From Corvus cornix cornix (lineage: Eukaryota; Chordata; Aves; Passeriformes; Corvidae), in the NCBI RefSeq assembly GCF_000738735.6, contig NC_046332.1, positions 36,624,075 through 36,688,074 of the forward strand: a DNA stretch of 64,000 nt, in the 5' to 3' direction. The first letter of the stretch is position 1; each line of letters opens with the position of its first letter. The notes beneath the pieces are model-generated. The model was given only the letters and a program-made list of their open reading frames with translations, made no database searches and was not told the DNA's origin. Shown here one piece after another: positions 12,787-25,025 of this stretch. The position numbers and the translations under genes were made by a program.

Positions 12787-13924
12787 CACACAATTTCGTC
12801 TGAAAGACATCAGGAGACAGTAGATCCTTCCCAAGTATAGAGACATAGACTGGATAAAATGTTTCAAAGTTTTAATTAGTTTCAAAAATAGGATATTATG
12901 TCTTAATTTGTATAACTTCTGTTTTCAGGTGCTGAATCTTATTTTTTGTCTGCCAGAAATGTTGGGGGGAAAGAAAGAACCTCCTTCCATCATCAGAACT
13001 CAGCACAGAATGGAGCTCAATAGAGCACAGGATCTACCCTCATGTTGTAATGTTGCTTTCTAATCTGTGGATCATTTTACAGGGATCCTTTTGAGTACAA
13101 GTATATCTGCACTCTTTTTGACATGGAAATACAGGTTGGCAAGACACAGTGATATAGTATCACTGCCATGTGAATAGAAAACAGAGCTGAAGGGATTCCC
13201 TGTTCATACATCTAGAATGGTTTTAATCCTTCAGATGACAGAAATCCACTGAGAGCCCACACCGAGTTAAGTACAACTCCAACATCTTTATTTAATTTAT
13301 TTCTTTCCAGAAGTCTCCAGTTCTGCAAGTATAAGGTGCTTTTCCTGTTCCTCTATTTAATCCAGCTGTCTGCACTACTTTGTGTCACCAAACTTCTGTC
13401 AACTGCAAGTTTAACCAATAGATATTTCCTTTCCTTTATGGACCATTTATCCTCACAACCTCCTTCTGGAACAGAGGTGTACCTTTCCTACCCCTGGAAG
13501 CTCTTTGAGTGAATAGTTAGAAATACTAAGGCTCACAAGCAAAGAATAAACTTCCAGGCTTTAGGGACCTCTGGTGAAATTACTCTATGTTTTGCTTTGG
13601 ATTAGGCATAGAATTAGGTCTCCTGAATTGTGCTGCCTAGGCAAGATGGACAGGATGAAGCATGAGTTGGAAGTAACCTGGACTTGAAATGGCTTAATCC
13701 TGTCAGGGCTGGTGTATCTCTCATTATCAGGCATTGAGGTTTATGGAAAATGTTCTAGCAGAAAAGTAAACACTTGAAGAGTTTAAGCAACTGAGTGGAG
13801 TTTCAAGATCTGAAGTCAATTTGGAAAAAGGTTATTAAAACATATCAGATTTTTATGGGTCTACCTTACATATCTTGATCTTATGATAGAGTTAGGAATA
13901 AATCACATGACAGCTCAATCTGTG
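12787..13924. other. Unannotated non-coding stretch
   Basis: Nothing recognisable. No open frame reaches 70 codons and no repeat family is apparent. Confidence 0.55.
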
Positions 13925-14145
13925 TGGGGCAGAGTGGCTCAGCTGATGCCCAGGGTACATCACATCCATAAAAAAGAGAACCAGGGTTGTCATCACAGTA
14001 CCCCTGGCTCATTTCCTCTGCTTGGTTGCTAGCTCGCTCACTGGCTTTCTCTTAATTTTTCAACTATCTCTACCAAGGCTGTGACCAAAAACTGTTCTGA
14101 AGTAGCTCCCTAGAGAGAACTAATAAACATCAGTAAGAGATAAAC
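13925..14145 (+). mobile_element. Possible decayed solo LTR (TATA and polyA architecture)
   Basis: A TATA-like CCATAAAAAAGAG near 13967 is followed by GGCTCATTTCCTCTGCTTGG and, about 155 bases after the TATA-like box, by an AATAAACATCAGT polyadenylation-like signal near 14122. Promoter and polyA signal at this spacing fit the U3-R boundary region of an avian ERV LTR. I see no clear TG...CA ends or target duplication, so it remains tentative; chance spacing in AT-rich DNA is an alternative. Confidence 0.3.
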
Positions 14146-15349
14146 AACTTTAAATTGGCTCTTTCTGCCATGTATAGGTCTTACATATTGTCCCAGCAAA
14201 CCTTTCTGCCTCAGATACCTCAGTACATGCAACAAATGCTGCCCAGCACTGTGCTATGTAACCTCCACTCTGATGGGCTGATGCACTCACCTCACAATAT
14301 TTCAGAAAGTTTAAAAAGAAATAAGAAAAAATAATGACTTCTCTCTTTGGGTTACCACCTGGTGTATAGAAGAGCTTGGTAAGTAGTATGAATGCAGGTG
14401 GGCCACGCAACTTAGTCTCAGTGGCAGCAAAAAGGTCCTTGCTCCTATTTTGTTTATTGTTACAGGTTTAGCCATCTATTTCCACCCAAAACTACATCAT
14501 CCACTGAGAAAAAAAAACCCTATCCACTTGGTCTGTTCCCCTGACTGTTTATGTGCTGACACCTCTCAGCGAGAGAGAATTCTCCTGCAGGTAATCTCAG
14601 CTTTGTTTTTAAGCATTTGCTAAAGAGGGAGATAAGTTATGCACAAAATTTATTGTGTTTTCAAGTGCTGTTAACCACTTTTTCTCAGGGACAGAGATCT
14701 TTTCCTGCCTTTTTATTTTTTTAACAGTAGAGGCAAGGCCAAAAAGCCCTGAAGTGATTGTATACTAGAGCTGTTGCCTCTTACCCATATTAGGGCCTAT
14801 GTCCCTTTGAAGAACCTATCAAGATCTTCAGGTGCTCTAATTATCCTTACAGCACAACCCTCCCTCTCTTCTGGACCCTGGAGGTAGTGGGAATCTGCAG
14901 CTTGTGGCTTGCCAAGGAAAAGGCAGGAGAGAATTGAAGAAGCACACTGACACTGCCTGTAGCTAAACAGCAAAGGGCTGCTTAATTAATAATTTATATA
15001 TCTCTCTCTGTTTGCACTGCATTGTCTCTCTTTACAGCAGAATGAGGACTTAGAGGAAACAATAACATAATAGAATTAAGTGGGTGTTTTCTTGAAAGAA
15101 ATAGAACATGATTATGCTTCTTGCCAAGTTGTAGAGAATATTTTCACTGTAAAAGTAACCAGGCTGGAACATCAGAAACTTGAAAACGTAGGCGTAGATT
15201 CATTCAGCTCCTGGGCTCCCCAGAGTTCAGCTGAACTCCAGGACTACTTAGTCACATCCTCAGCTTGTTTCCAGCTTTCCACTGGAAGGCTGTCTTGTAC
15301 TTCGTGGAGGCACAGGAAGAGAGTGTGCTCCGTCACCTTTTCTTCCAAG
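14146..15349. other. Unannotated non-coding stretch
   Basis: No recognisable element. A 90-codon frame (15080-15352, +) lies just upstream of the promoter-like segment but has no recognisable domain. Confidence 0.5.
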
Positions 15350-15485
15350 TGACAGATGTGCCAATAACGTAATGGGATGTGCAAGCAATCCTCTCATGAC
15401 CAATGCCAACATTAGCTGGTGTCAATTGATCAGTGCATGTCCCTCAGGGCATATAAAACAGGGCATGAACTGGGACCATCACTGA
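15350..15485 (+). promoter_or_regulatory. TATA/CCAAT promoter-like segment
   Basis: CCAAT boxes occur at about 15361 (GTGCCAATAA) and 15400 (GACCAATGCC). They are followed by GGGCATATAAAACAGGGCAT with the TATA box at about 15452. This order and spacing fit a core promoter that would start near 15480 on the + strand. No downstream exon or polyA signal is identifiable, so this could drive an unannotated non-coding transcript, be an LTR remnant, or be coincidental. Confidence 0.3.
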
Positions 15486-17802
15486 AGAATGTGTCAGGAA
15501 GTGGACTACAAGGCAGCAAAAGAGCCCCTACCTCCTTCCCTGCCCGAGGAACTTGTGGGGACAAGGCACCAGGGACCCCATCACAGCATAGCTGTGTTGC
15601 TGATTTGTCACCCAATCCCAGCCTCGGCTGTGGATCATTTTGTGCGCAAGAATTCAAGTTACCTGGTCTCCTGATTTCAGTCCCAAATTTTCTTGTTCAG
15701 CAGAGCTCTAAAAGATAAGAGTTGTCCCAGACATCAATCTTGCCTCCTCTGCAGGGGAAATCCTACTCACTCACTAAAACTCTATTCCTATTCTTCTGCT
15801 TTTACTTCCCCTCACACAGAGGAGTGTCAAATGAGAGAAAAAACATAAGGTACACAGTATAAAGTATCTGATTTTAATTTTTTTTGCTTTCACACTTTCC
15901 TCCATTCAACTGTCTACATAAACAAGTTTTAAAGAAATCTTACAATTTCTTTCTTCCCTCCCCAACATACTTTTAAACTTAGATGTCAAACAAGTCATAT
16001 TTTTCTTCCCAACAGCAAATTCAGTACTGCCAAAAATATTCACAACACTTATGTAAGCACTTCATGGCTATCCACGTGAAGGATTACTGCAGGTCTGTGT
16101 ACATGCTGTGCTGGAGAGGCCAGTCTCCACAAACCCATTCATCCTGATGATGGCATTGCTCTGACATGTGTTAAGAGCTCCTCATTTGAAAATGCTAGCT
16201 GATGCATTTTAATTTCCTTTCAGCTTTCCACTTCTCTCATGAAAGACAAGAAGGGACAAGTTTTGGATTTTTTTTTTAAATCCATTTCTGCTGCTTTCTT
16301 CTAAGGCATTTAACAGGCTACAAGCATCTCTGTTTTATTCTTAGAAAACAGAAGAGTTAGCTAAATTGATAAATCAATCAATCCCTTTATTCCTCTACCT
16401 GCCACCTGTACTCCACCTCCTCTTTCAGATCAAAATTAGCACTGATTTGTGTAATTATTACTGAAACAGCCAAAGAAATATGATGAAAGTAAGGTGTTAA
16501 CATCAATACCTAAACTAGGCAATGAAGTTTCCTACACTGATATTAAGCTGATATTAAGAATGATCATGTATTAAGAAAAGGTATTTGCTTTTCCAGAGTT
16601 TGATTTTTCAATCCATTCTTTTGTTGTTGTAGAAAACTATAGATTACGTAAAGCACATTTTTTTCTAATGGATATTTGTTCTGTGAAAAGAGAATTACAA
16701 AGGCAATTGTACAGAGAAACAGAAAAGAGTAACAGCTGATACATTTCCAGAATTTTTCTTTCCTTTCTGCAGCATGTAGCCTGGAAATTGATGCATTTTG
16801 TTACAGTATTGGGAGACGGCAGCTCCAGGGCTGAAGAGGAGCGTTAGGGAGGAAGTAAAGTTAGGTGTCTCTCACCCTAGTTCCAATACCTCAGCTGTTG
16901 TATAACTGCAATGAAACTGTTTCTGTTGTGTTTACAAGGAAAGTTATAGCCACATCTTTTTGAGGAGCCTGGTCTTGTCAGCATGTCTGACTTGGTCTGA
17001 AATTCACGGGCAGACTGGGTTACTCAGCTCAAGCAAGAATTTCTTAAGGTAAGGTCTGTCATCCCTACGTAGAGATGTTTTCAGTGTAGGCATTTGGTTC
17101 TGAGCTCATTCCATGTACTCCTTTTAAAATCAGAGTGAGAAACAGGCACCTTCAAAACATGGTTCACTTGAACCATTTGAAGTAATATTTTTTCAGATGG
17201 TTCTCTGAGCTGATCCTGTCACTCTTTCTCAGTTACTTCCTAGCCAGGTTAGCGAGTTAAATTAACTCCTAAAGGGGTGCCAGTAAGAGAGATGAACAGA
17301 GAAACAGGTAGATGTTCTTCAGTCTGCAACCCTTGATACCCAAACTCTGTTTATCTTCCCATTTTGATGGGGATTTGTGTCATATGTGCGTGAAACAACC
17401 TACCCAGCTTTTTCCACTGATTGGGACACAAGCATTCTTGTTTGATATAAGCAATGTAGTTTCCAAGTCAAATGAATGTGGAGAATGCATTGAACATTGC
17501 AATTTTAGCAGCTGAGATGAAAGTATGAATGAGAAGGGGGAATGTTATTAGTTGATTTAATGATTATACAAATAACATGTGGTTTTAAATAATATAGGTG
17601 TCTATGAAAATGCAGTGATGCTTTTGGTTTTTTTTAATTTTTGGAAAGAAAGAGGTAAGAGAAATATTGTAGACTCAAAACCAAGCATAGTCAAACTCTC
17701 ATTGAAGACAACAGGTGAATTTTCTTTAATGTAAAACCAGAGAATTGATTTAAAAAGATAAATAACAGAGCAATTATTGACTGAATTAATATAAATTTGT
17801 GT
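15486..17802. other. Unannotated non-coding stretch
   Basis: No recognisable gene or repeat. Three overlapping 60-99 codon frames at 15419-15718 fall in a locally higher-GC patch on both strands and lack any recognisable domain. A 12-bp direct repeat, GATATTAAG spaced by CT, lies near 16542. Confidence 0.55.
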
Positions 17803-18369
17803 TGTGGTTTAATCCTAGCCAGCAACTAAGCACCACACAGCTGCTTGTTCAATCTTCCCCCAGCAGGTTAAGGGAGAGAATTGGATGGGTGGAAGTATGA
17901 AAACTTGTGGGTTGAGTTAAGAACAGTTTAATAATTGAAATAAAATTGTAATAAGAAGTAATGAAAAGGAAAATAACAGAGAGAGAAATAAAACCCAAGA
18001 AAAACAAGAGATGCAACAGCCAGAGTTGCTCTGACTGATGCCCAGCCTGTTCCTCAGCAGTGAGGCCACCAAATTTTCTCCCATTTTACCTGCTGAGCAC
18101 GATGACCTATGGTATGGAATACCTCTTAGGTCGGTCGGGGTCACCTGTCCCAACTGTGTCCCCTTCCAGCCTCTGGTGTCCCTCAAGCTCCTCACTGACA
18201 GTACAACATAAAAAGATGAAACCTCCTTGGCTTCAGGTAAGCACTACTAAGCAACAGCTAAAAGATCAGTCTGTAATCAACATTATTCTTGTCCTAAATC
18301 CAAAACATGGCACTGTAACAGCTAACAAACAGGAAGAAAAGGAACTCTATCCCAGTCAAAACTGGGACA
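17803..18369 (-). mobile_element. Solo LTR of an avian ERVL-type endogenous retrovirus
   Basis: The + strand begins TGTGGTTTAATCCTAGCCAG and ends AGTCAAAACTGGGACA, so the LTR reads on the minus strand with TG...CA ends. Blocks typical of the common avian LTR family are present: AGCACCACACAGCTGCTTG, GTGGGTTGAGTTAAGAACAG (R/U5), a minus-strand ATTAAA polyA signal at 17927-17932, and CCTATGGTATGGAATACCTC from the U3 upstream of the TATA region. I find no matching target-site duplication, so the insertion is probably old. No internal gag/pol region lies beside it, which indicates a solo LTR. The frames inside it (17917-18195 and 18060-18389) are not genes. Confidence 0.85.
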
Positions 18370-21300
18370 ACTTAACTATCACTTTATAATACACTTGTTC
18401 AGAACAATCAGATTACTTTTCCAACCAAATATATAATACGGAGATGTAAAAAATTTACTTTGATTTTAAAGAGGAGTGTAGCTTTAGGACATAGCCAGAG
18501 ATACAGCTACAGAGTGTTTTGCTGATGGCATGTCTAGTCTCATCTATCTCAGATGTATTTGAACTCCAAAAATTAGGCCACAATTCATGCACTTCTGAAA
18601 GGCAGGCTATACTAGCTCCAACTCTGAAGCACAGCCACACATTCCTTCCAGGCCTCTAGTTTAGTGCTGGCAAGTGCTGCAGCTCAGTAATTTCAAGCAC
18701 CTGAGAAAAAAAGAATTAACACTGGAAAATTAACATAGGGATTTATTCCGCACTAAAACTGACTTCAGGATTTTTTTCAAGGCTATAAATATATCTGAGT
18801 AACTAAACAGAGCCCAGAAGAAAATCAGTCTTTAAAGTATATTTATTCACCTCTCTCACAGGGGTATTAGAAGAACCGATTTGACCTAGACATAGTAGTA
18901 TACATCAGGGTTTCTAGAAAAAAGGCTGTATTAAAAAAAAGGCTGTATAAATTCAGAGTTCTATTACAATGAACTAGCTGAGTATGCTGAGAGTGCTGTT
19001 GTAATTTTAATAAAATTAATTTAATTTGAATTGGTAAGCAGTTGCTGAGAGACAGCAGTTCCCACTCCCACCTGTGAAGAAACCAGATCTTAACAGAACT
19101 CTGCAAGATATATAAATGTGATAATGACTGCATAAAATAAGTCTACAAATGAGTTGCAAACCAAGCAGCAGAATACTTGAATTACGTCTCTTCCCAGGCT
19201 TGATTTAAGCTAATTCTGAAAGAAGCTCCCCATAAAGAAAGTACAGACCTTTTTAGATAGTAACACTAAAGTAAGTTAAATACTATTGTAGACATTAGTC
19301 AGGCTCACATTCAGTCGGCTCTCCATTAAAGGTATACTTACATGAATGCTCTTTGTCTGCATCTCAAAGCCAAGGCACACTTGTGAAAGGATGGCTAGTT
19401 TGGATAGTGTGATTTATTGTACTCTGGAAGAAATTGTATTCAACATAATCATGAGGCAAATCTAGACTGTAAAGGGAGGATGTTCTAACAGACCAGAAAG
19501 AAAAGAGGTATTGCCAGTCAGTGTAACAGAAAAAGTATAAAGATTAGATGACAGACTAGGAAGAGGAAGAAGTTTGCAAAAATTACATGGAAAATCGAAA
19601 GCCTTTTTGAGAAACATTAAATAATAAAGATGTAGGAAATAGGAAAAATTCTGTCTTTTTCCTTCCTATGCTACTTTCAAATTAGAATGGCAGCTTTTCA
19701 GGAGGTAAAGTTACTCTAAAAGAGGTAGAAAGTGTTTTTCAAGGCCTTAAATGATGACAATAAGCTTTGACTGGTGCTAAAGGAGATGGCACAGGAATCA
19801 GAAACTGCTTAAAAAGACAAGCCTTTAGGGAGGTCCTGTGCCCAAGTCACAACTGCCAAGAGACTGCTTGAACCACGAGGGTTCTCTGGAAGGATTAAAT
19901 ATCTCTTCTGTTTGGCAAGGAAACAATTCAGGGCAAAGAAGGATAGAGGGAGCAAAAAGAAAAAGCCACTTGCTCTAGAAATGGCCCCAGCTTCCCACCG
20001 CCTAAGTCCGTGAAGTAACCCCAGAGCTACTGAGCCACGTTTCCTTCTTCTGCTGGGCTCCCACCCTGTAAAAACTGCTTTTTGTTTGACTTTAGCACAA
20101 TTTCAGCAGAAGAGGTGGAATCCCTGCCAGCTGGAAAACAGTTTTATGCTTGGTAATTTTGGTTCTCCCTAGTAGACAAAAGATGTTGGGATGCACCTCC
20201 TCAGCTGGACAAGAGCCTAGAGATTCATTTTCCCATCAGCAGACCGCATGGACTGTTGATTTAGTGTAGAAGTCTGGGGAAGCTACACTGGAAATACAGC
20301 CATTTGGTTATAAAATAAAACCAGTGACAGCTTTCAGTCTTGAAAGGCACAGCTGAGAACATGTAGTCTGTGTGCAGTAGTCTGTGGTCTGGCAGCAAAT
20401 TGTAACTAAGCTCCATAAGAAGTTATGTGGCTCTAGAAAACTGCAAAGAGCAGAGTCAATGGAGATGTACAGTTGGATACCAACCTAGAGTCTGTGAAGG
20501 TTGGTCTAGGTTTAGGAAGGTTTAGCAGCTGTCCTGTGACCTAGTATTTAGACACACTCCATTGTTCTCCACAAACAGTTCTCCTTTCCTCATCAGTTCC
20601 CACAGAGTAGCTTCAGCTGTTCCTCACACAGCTCTTCTAAAAGTTGGGAGTCCCATTCAGAAGTGCTTGTCTCTCCCTCCAAGGCAAGACAGGAGTTTCT
20701 GCTCAAAGATTTGGACACCTGAAGGTTAAGTGAAATATCTAAGTCACTTTGTGTCATAAAAGCATTGTGACAATGTATTTAGTAATGACTGTGATATGCT
20801 TAGATAATTTGGAAGTGGGAAGTCTCTTCATCCTCTAATAGGTGGGTTTTAAGGTACAAACTCTATTCCAATCCCTTTAGGACCCACATCTCCTTCAGAC
20901 CTCTTCCCAGTCCCATGTGAGCCGGGAAACAGTCTGTGCAGCTGAATAGCCCTGGCAGTGTCTCCCCTTGTGAGCTGATGCCATGGCTCCTACCAAACCA
21001 GACCAACTCGCTTTGGAGGCTTTGGGCCAATGCCATGTTTGTTGGAGGACAAAGCCACTGCCCTAATGCTCTTGTCTTAATTGAACAAACCTCCATAAAA
21101 CTCTCTCCCAGAGTAACACCTGGACCCACTCCTTGTTCTCATCTTGTTTCTGCATATTGCTGCATTTGTTTTAATCTCCTGTGGCTCCCTATATTTGCAC
21201 AGTAACTGGTGCCATTATTGCTGGGCTGTGTAATTGCACAGTGGATCTCTCAGTAGCACTAAATGTATAATTATGAAGTTCTCCAAAGTAGAAGGACAAA

Positions 21301-24300
21301 ACAACTGTTCAGTGTTTGCAGCCAACGGAGTTTTACTGTGTGTGGTTTTCATACTGCTTAGTTTGCTGCCTACTTAACTTTCCATAAAGTGTAATTATTT
21401 TCTGGGTAGGGTTGGAAGACACATGGAGTATAATATATTAACTGCACTTCTTATTCATAAGGTAACAAAGACTGTGCATCAAGTTAATGCCAACAGTTTC
21501 CCTTGGAAATAGCACAAATAATTTGTCACTGCTCATTACTCTCACGCTGGCTTTAGGAAAGACAGTTTCTAAAATTATCCAGAGGAGCTGATTGCTGGTT
21601 TTGGTATTGTAATGTTTCAATGGACCAAAACAATTCAAGATCTATGCATTTAACCCAAGCAAATAGAAGTGTTTTGCTTTCACATTTGTCTTTCTGGCAT
21701 GTATGGATTGTTTTCTTTCTTTCTGAAGGATAAAGAGCACCCAGTGGAATACAGAGAGCAGAGAGCCAGCACAAGGCCTCTGTTTAAGTGGGGTTCAGAC
21801 ATTTGTCTTTTGAACAGAGAGCAGACTGACCTGAGCCTTTTACCAACGACAGGAATATTGGCTCTCTGGAAGCAGGGGCAACAACAGGGCTGTGGTCACA
21901 TTGCATGAGAGGCTTTCAGAAACTGACTGAGGTTTCTTTCTGAAGGGAGAAGCTGGACCAGAATAGATAAAACAAAGTCTCCAAGGTCACACACAACAGA
22001 CTTGAAATGAAAGAAGGAATGGAAGTGAGATTTCCTAAATGCTGTGACAGTGCCAGGTCCGCTTGTACACACTGTTCAGACTCTTCAGCCCCTCTAGCCC
22101 ACCCAAAACTCATTAGGACCTCTTGCCAAAAGAAGTGTGTGTTCCAGTGAGTCTGGATTGGTACAACAGTCACTGGAAATTTTGATGCTTCCTTTGGAAA
22201 CGCAAGCATCTACTCTCGTTGCCCAGTGTTTGCACTTAGCAGGGCTGGAAAGGAGAAATTGGTGCAGCCACAGCTTTCAGATTCACAGGACTGAGGAAGC
22301 TGATTCACTTGTGGTTTGTCTGGATTGTAGGAATGTTCCTTACAATTGAAATACTATTCTATCTAAATTCATAACTCTTCCCTTCCAATAAGCATCCCTG
22401 TCTGTGATGGATGGAGATTCACTTCCCTCCTCTTACACCTTTGTGCGTAAGAAGCTTCAGATACTGTGTTACCCTGGGAGCAGCTCAGAGGCCATTTGTG
22501 ATGGAGAGACTTATTTCCTGCAACCTCGGAATGTTCTGTTTAAGACATAACAATTTTCCCTCTTAAATTCCCAAGTGTGAAGGGCTGGCAGGAGCCAGGG
22601 CTCCTGCAGTTCTGTAGCAGATGTCATAGGTGGGTTTCCCTTTTCTTCCTCCCTAAACTTGGAGTTACAGACTTCACCAAGAGAAGAAGCAGAAGGGCTT
22701 TCTTGCACATCTGAACAGAGATGGGAATTATTTTCCCAGTGAGCTCACTATATTTATTCTTTCACAGAGAAAAATGAGTAATACAAGACTGGATCTTCAG
22801 TCTTCAGCCTTGGTCCCATCCCTTTGGTCTTCTGACATGAACTAAGTGGACTGCTGAAATCTGGACCTCTATTATAGCAAACCTAGGGGAAACTGGAGGA
22901 AATGGCTGCTGACTTTGAAGTGATATTTTCTAGTACAAAGAGAAATGCTTTGGTGGACTATTCTGAGCTAGCTGGTACTGCTCCACTCCAGGTTTCCCCA
23001 GCTGCAGTGCCTGCCTTTGCTCTATTAAAGCACTTCACAACAATTCTGGAAGAAAGGGCTGTTATATAAAGAGATCCCATTTGAAAATTATTATCCTAAA
23101 CAGTAAGCTTTAATTTTCAAAGCCGTCAATCTCCCCCATTTCATATGAGTTAGGCACAAGAGAAAATTTAAAAAAAATAAAAGCAGGGTTTAGATCCTGT
23201 TTTCTAATTCTTTGCTTCAGAGATACTATTTTTCATACTACTCACTTTGCCTCTTTAACTGTTTTTTTTTTTCCTTTATAAAGCATTTTCACTTTCAGAA
23301 TCCTTCCCTCTTTTCCCCATTGTTGCTTGTCACCTGAGTGCTCACAAACAGACTCACTGTGGTATTAGTTCTTTTTAGTAAACCTTTGTTTCACTTTCAG
23401 TGAACTACCCCCATTTAAATGGTTAAGCTTCAATTTGGTTGAGACACGTTGATGACATGCTAAGCAGAGGAATACTGCAACTCTCCCCAAAGCTGCAGGA
23501 AATTCAGATAATAGACACTAACTCCTCATTTCAAGTCTTCTAATAATAATTATTTTTGATCCTGATAGAGAGAAAATGTCATTTAATTAGCTCTCTCAGC
23601 TTATCTGCCTTCCATCACACTCCACTATACTGTGTAGGACTCCACAGCTTTATATATCACAGCACAGCCTCATCAATAGTGATTACAGTTCCTTGCCTCT
23701 CTGCAGCATCTTTGTTCAGCAATGGATCTGAAACACAGTCAAAGCTGAAACTGCTACCAGCAATGGCGCACGAGGACAAAAGAATATGAAAGCCTTAAGT
23801 AAGCTTCAATACCATAACAATGCTTCTCAACAGCATGGCACATCAATATGAAGTTCTTAAAATGTAGTTTAGAATGCTAAATAATATCCTTGTACCCACA
23901 AGCAATATATATAACAGCACTGAACTGAACAACTGCTAACTTCAATAGCTTCTAAGTAGAGCTGTTTGTCTTTTCCCATTAAAACCACTTTTATTTTAAT
24001 AGTTGATTAACTGTTTTCTTCCAAAAATTATTCTTTCCACACACTTCCTTGTTTTTCAAAATAGTCCTCACTCTACACCTGAATTCATTATTCTTCCCTC
24101 CAAAATCAAATTTATTTGAAAAGTAAAAATTTTTAACAGTCATTTTTAAGCAATAATTTTCTCTCAGAAAGCCATATCCAGATTGTTTTTATGCATTTGT
24201 AATTCCTACGAGAAATCCTTGTTCTGAGGCAAGAGTTCCTTTGTCTGATTGTTATTCCTCCCCAGGCATCTGAATTTCACATACTCTGTTAAATCCTTAC

Positions 24301-25008
24301 TGTTGCTTTAAAAAGTGTGCTTGGATTTGCACTGGAAACTCTGGATCTTCTCATAGTTTGGCCTCACTCCTGAAGATTTATTTGCTTAGATAATTGTATG
24401 GGATAGGCAAGTTCCAGTTCCATAAAATTTCTCAGAAATGTTTTCAATATTGTAACCTAAGATGGGATTTGACCAAATTTTGATATCAGCCTGTTAAGAA
24501 GGGCCAAAGGTAAGACAGAGATGATGAAAGAATTACAGGAGGAACTAAACAGAAGGTGAAAGAAATACTGAAGAATGCTAGCCAAGTGATGCTTGATACA
24601 AAAAACTTTTGAAAATAAAGACTAAAAGACATTTGGGGAAAAAAGGGCAGTAACAAATTCCCTCTAACTACACTAGTTTTTAGGACATTTCTAGCAACAC
24701 TTAACAACATATATTTTTCCCCAGTTGGTGTTTCCACCTTCCAAGTATTTCCATCACACATCCTTTGCTAGTTAAACTTTGCAAGGAGAGATTCATCTTC
24801 ATGTTACATGGCACAAAATAATCCCTGCCAGGCTCCAGGAATCAATGGTTCCTATTTTACCTTGAGATGACAGATAGACATTCAGTTTCCTTGCTGGCTA
24901 GAAAAGGCTTAATGAGAGAACCGTGTTTCCTGCTTAGCATGCTGAATAAACTGCTGTCTTGCCATGAGATGCAGAGGAAAACTGCTATCATTGCAGAACT
25001 TCAGTGGC
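18370..25008. other. Long unannotated non-coding stretch
   Basis: No coding exon, RNA gene or repeat family is identifiable. Open frames stay under 100 codons and cluster in opposed pairs (for example 20863-21129 on - and 20936-21205 on +), as chance ORFs do. A short direct repeat of AAAAAAGGCTGTAT occurs twice near 18918-18950. T-rich runs lie near 23262. Confidence 0.55.
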
Positions 25009-25025
25009 AAAAAAAAAAAAAAAAA
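25009..25025. repeat. Poly(A) run, 17 bases
   Basis: Uninterrupted run of 17 A residues. It could be the tail of a decayed retrocopy, but nothing upstream resembles one. Confidence 0.9.
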
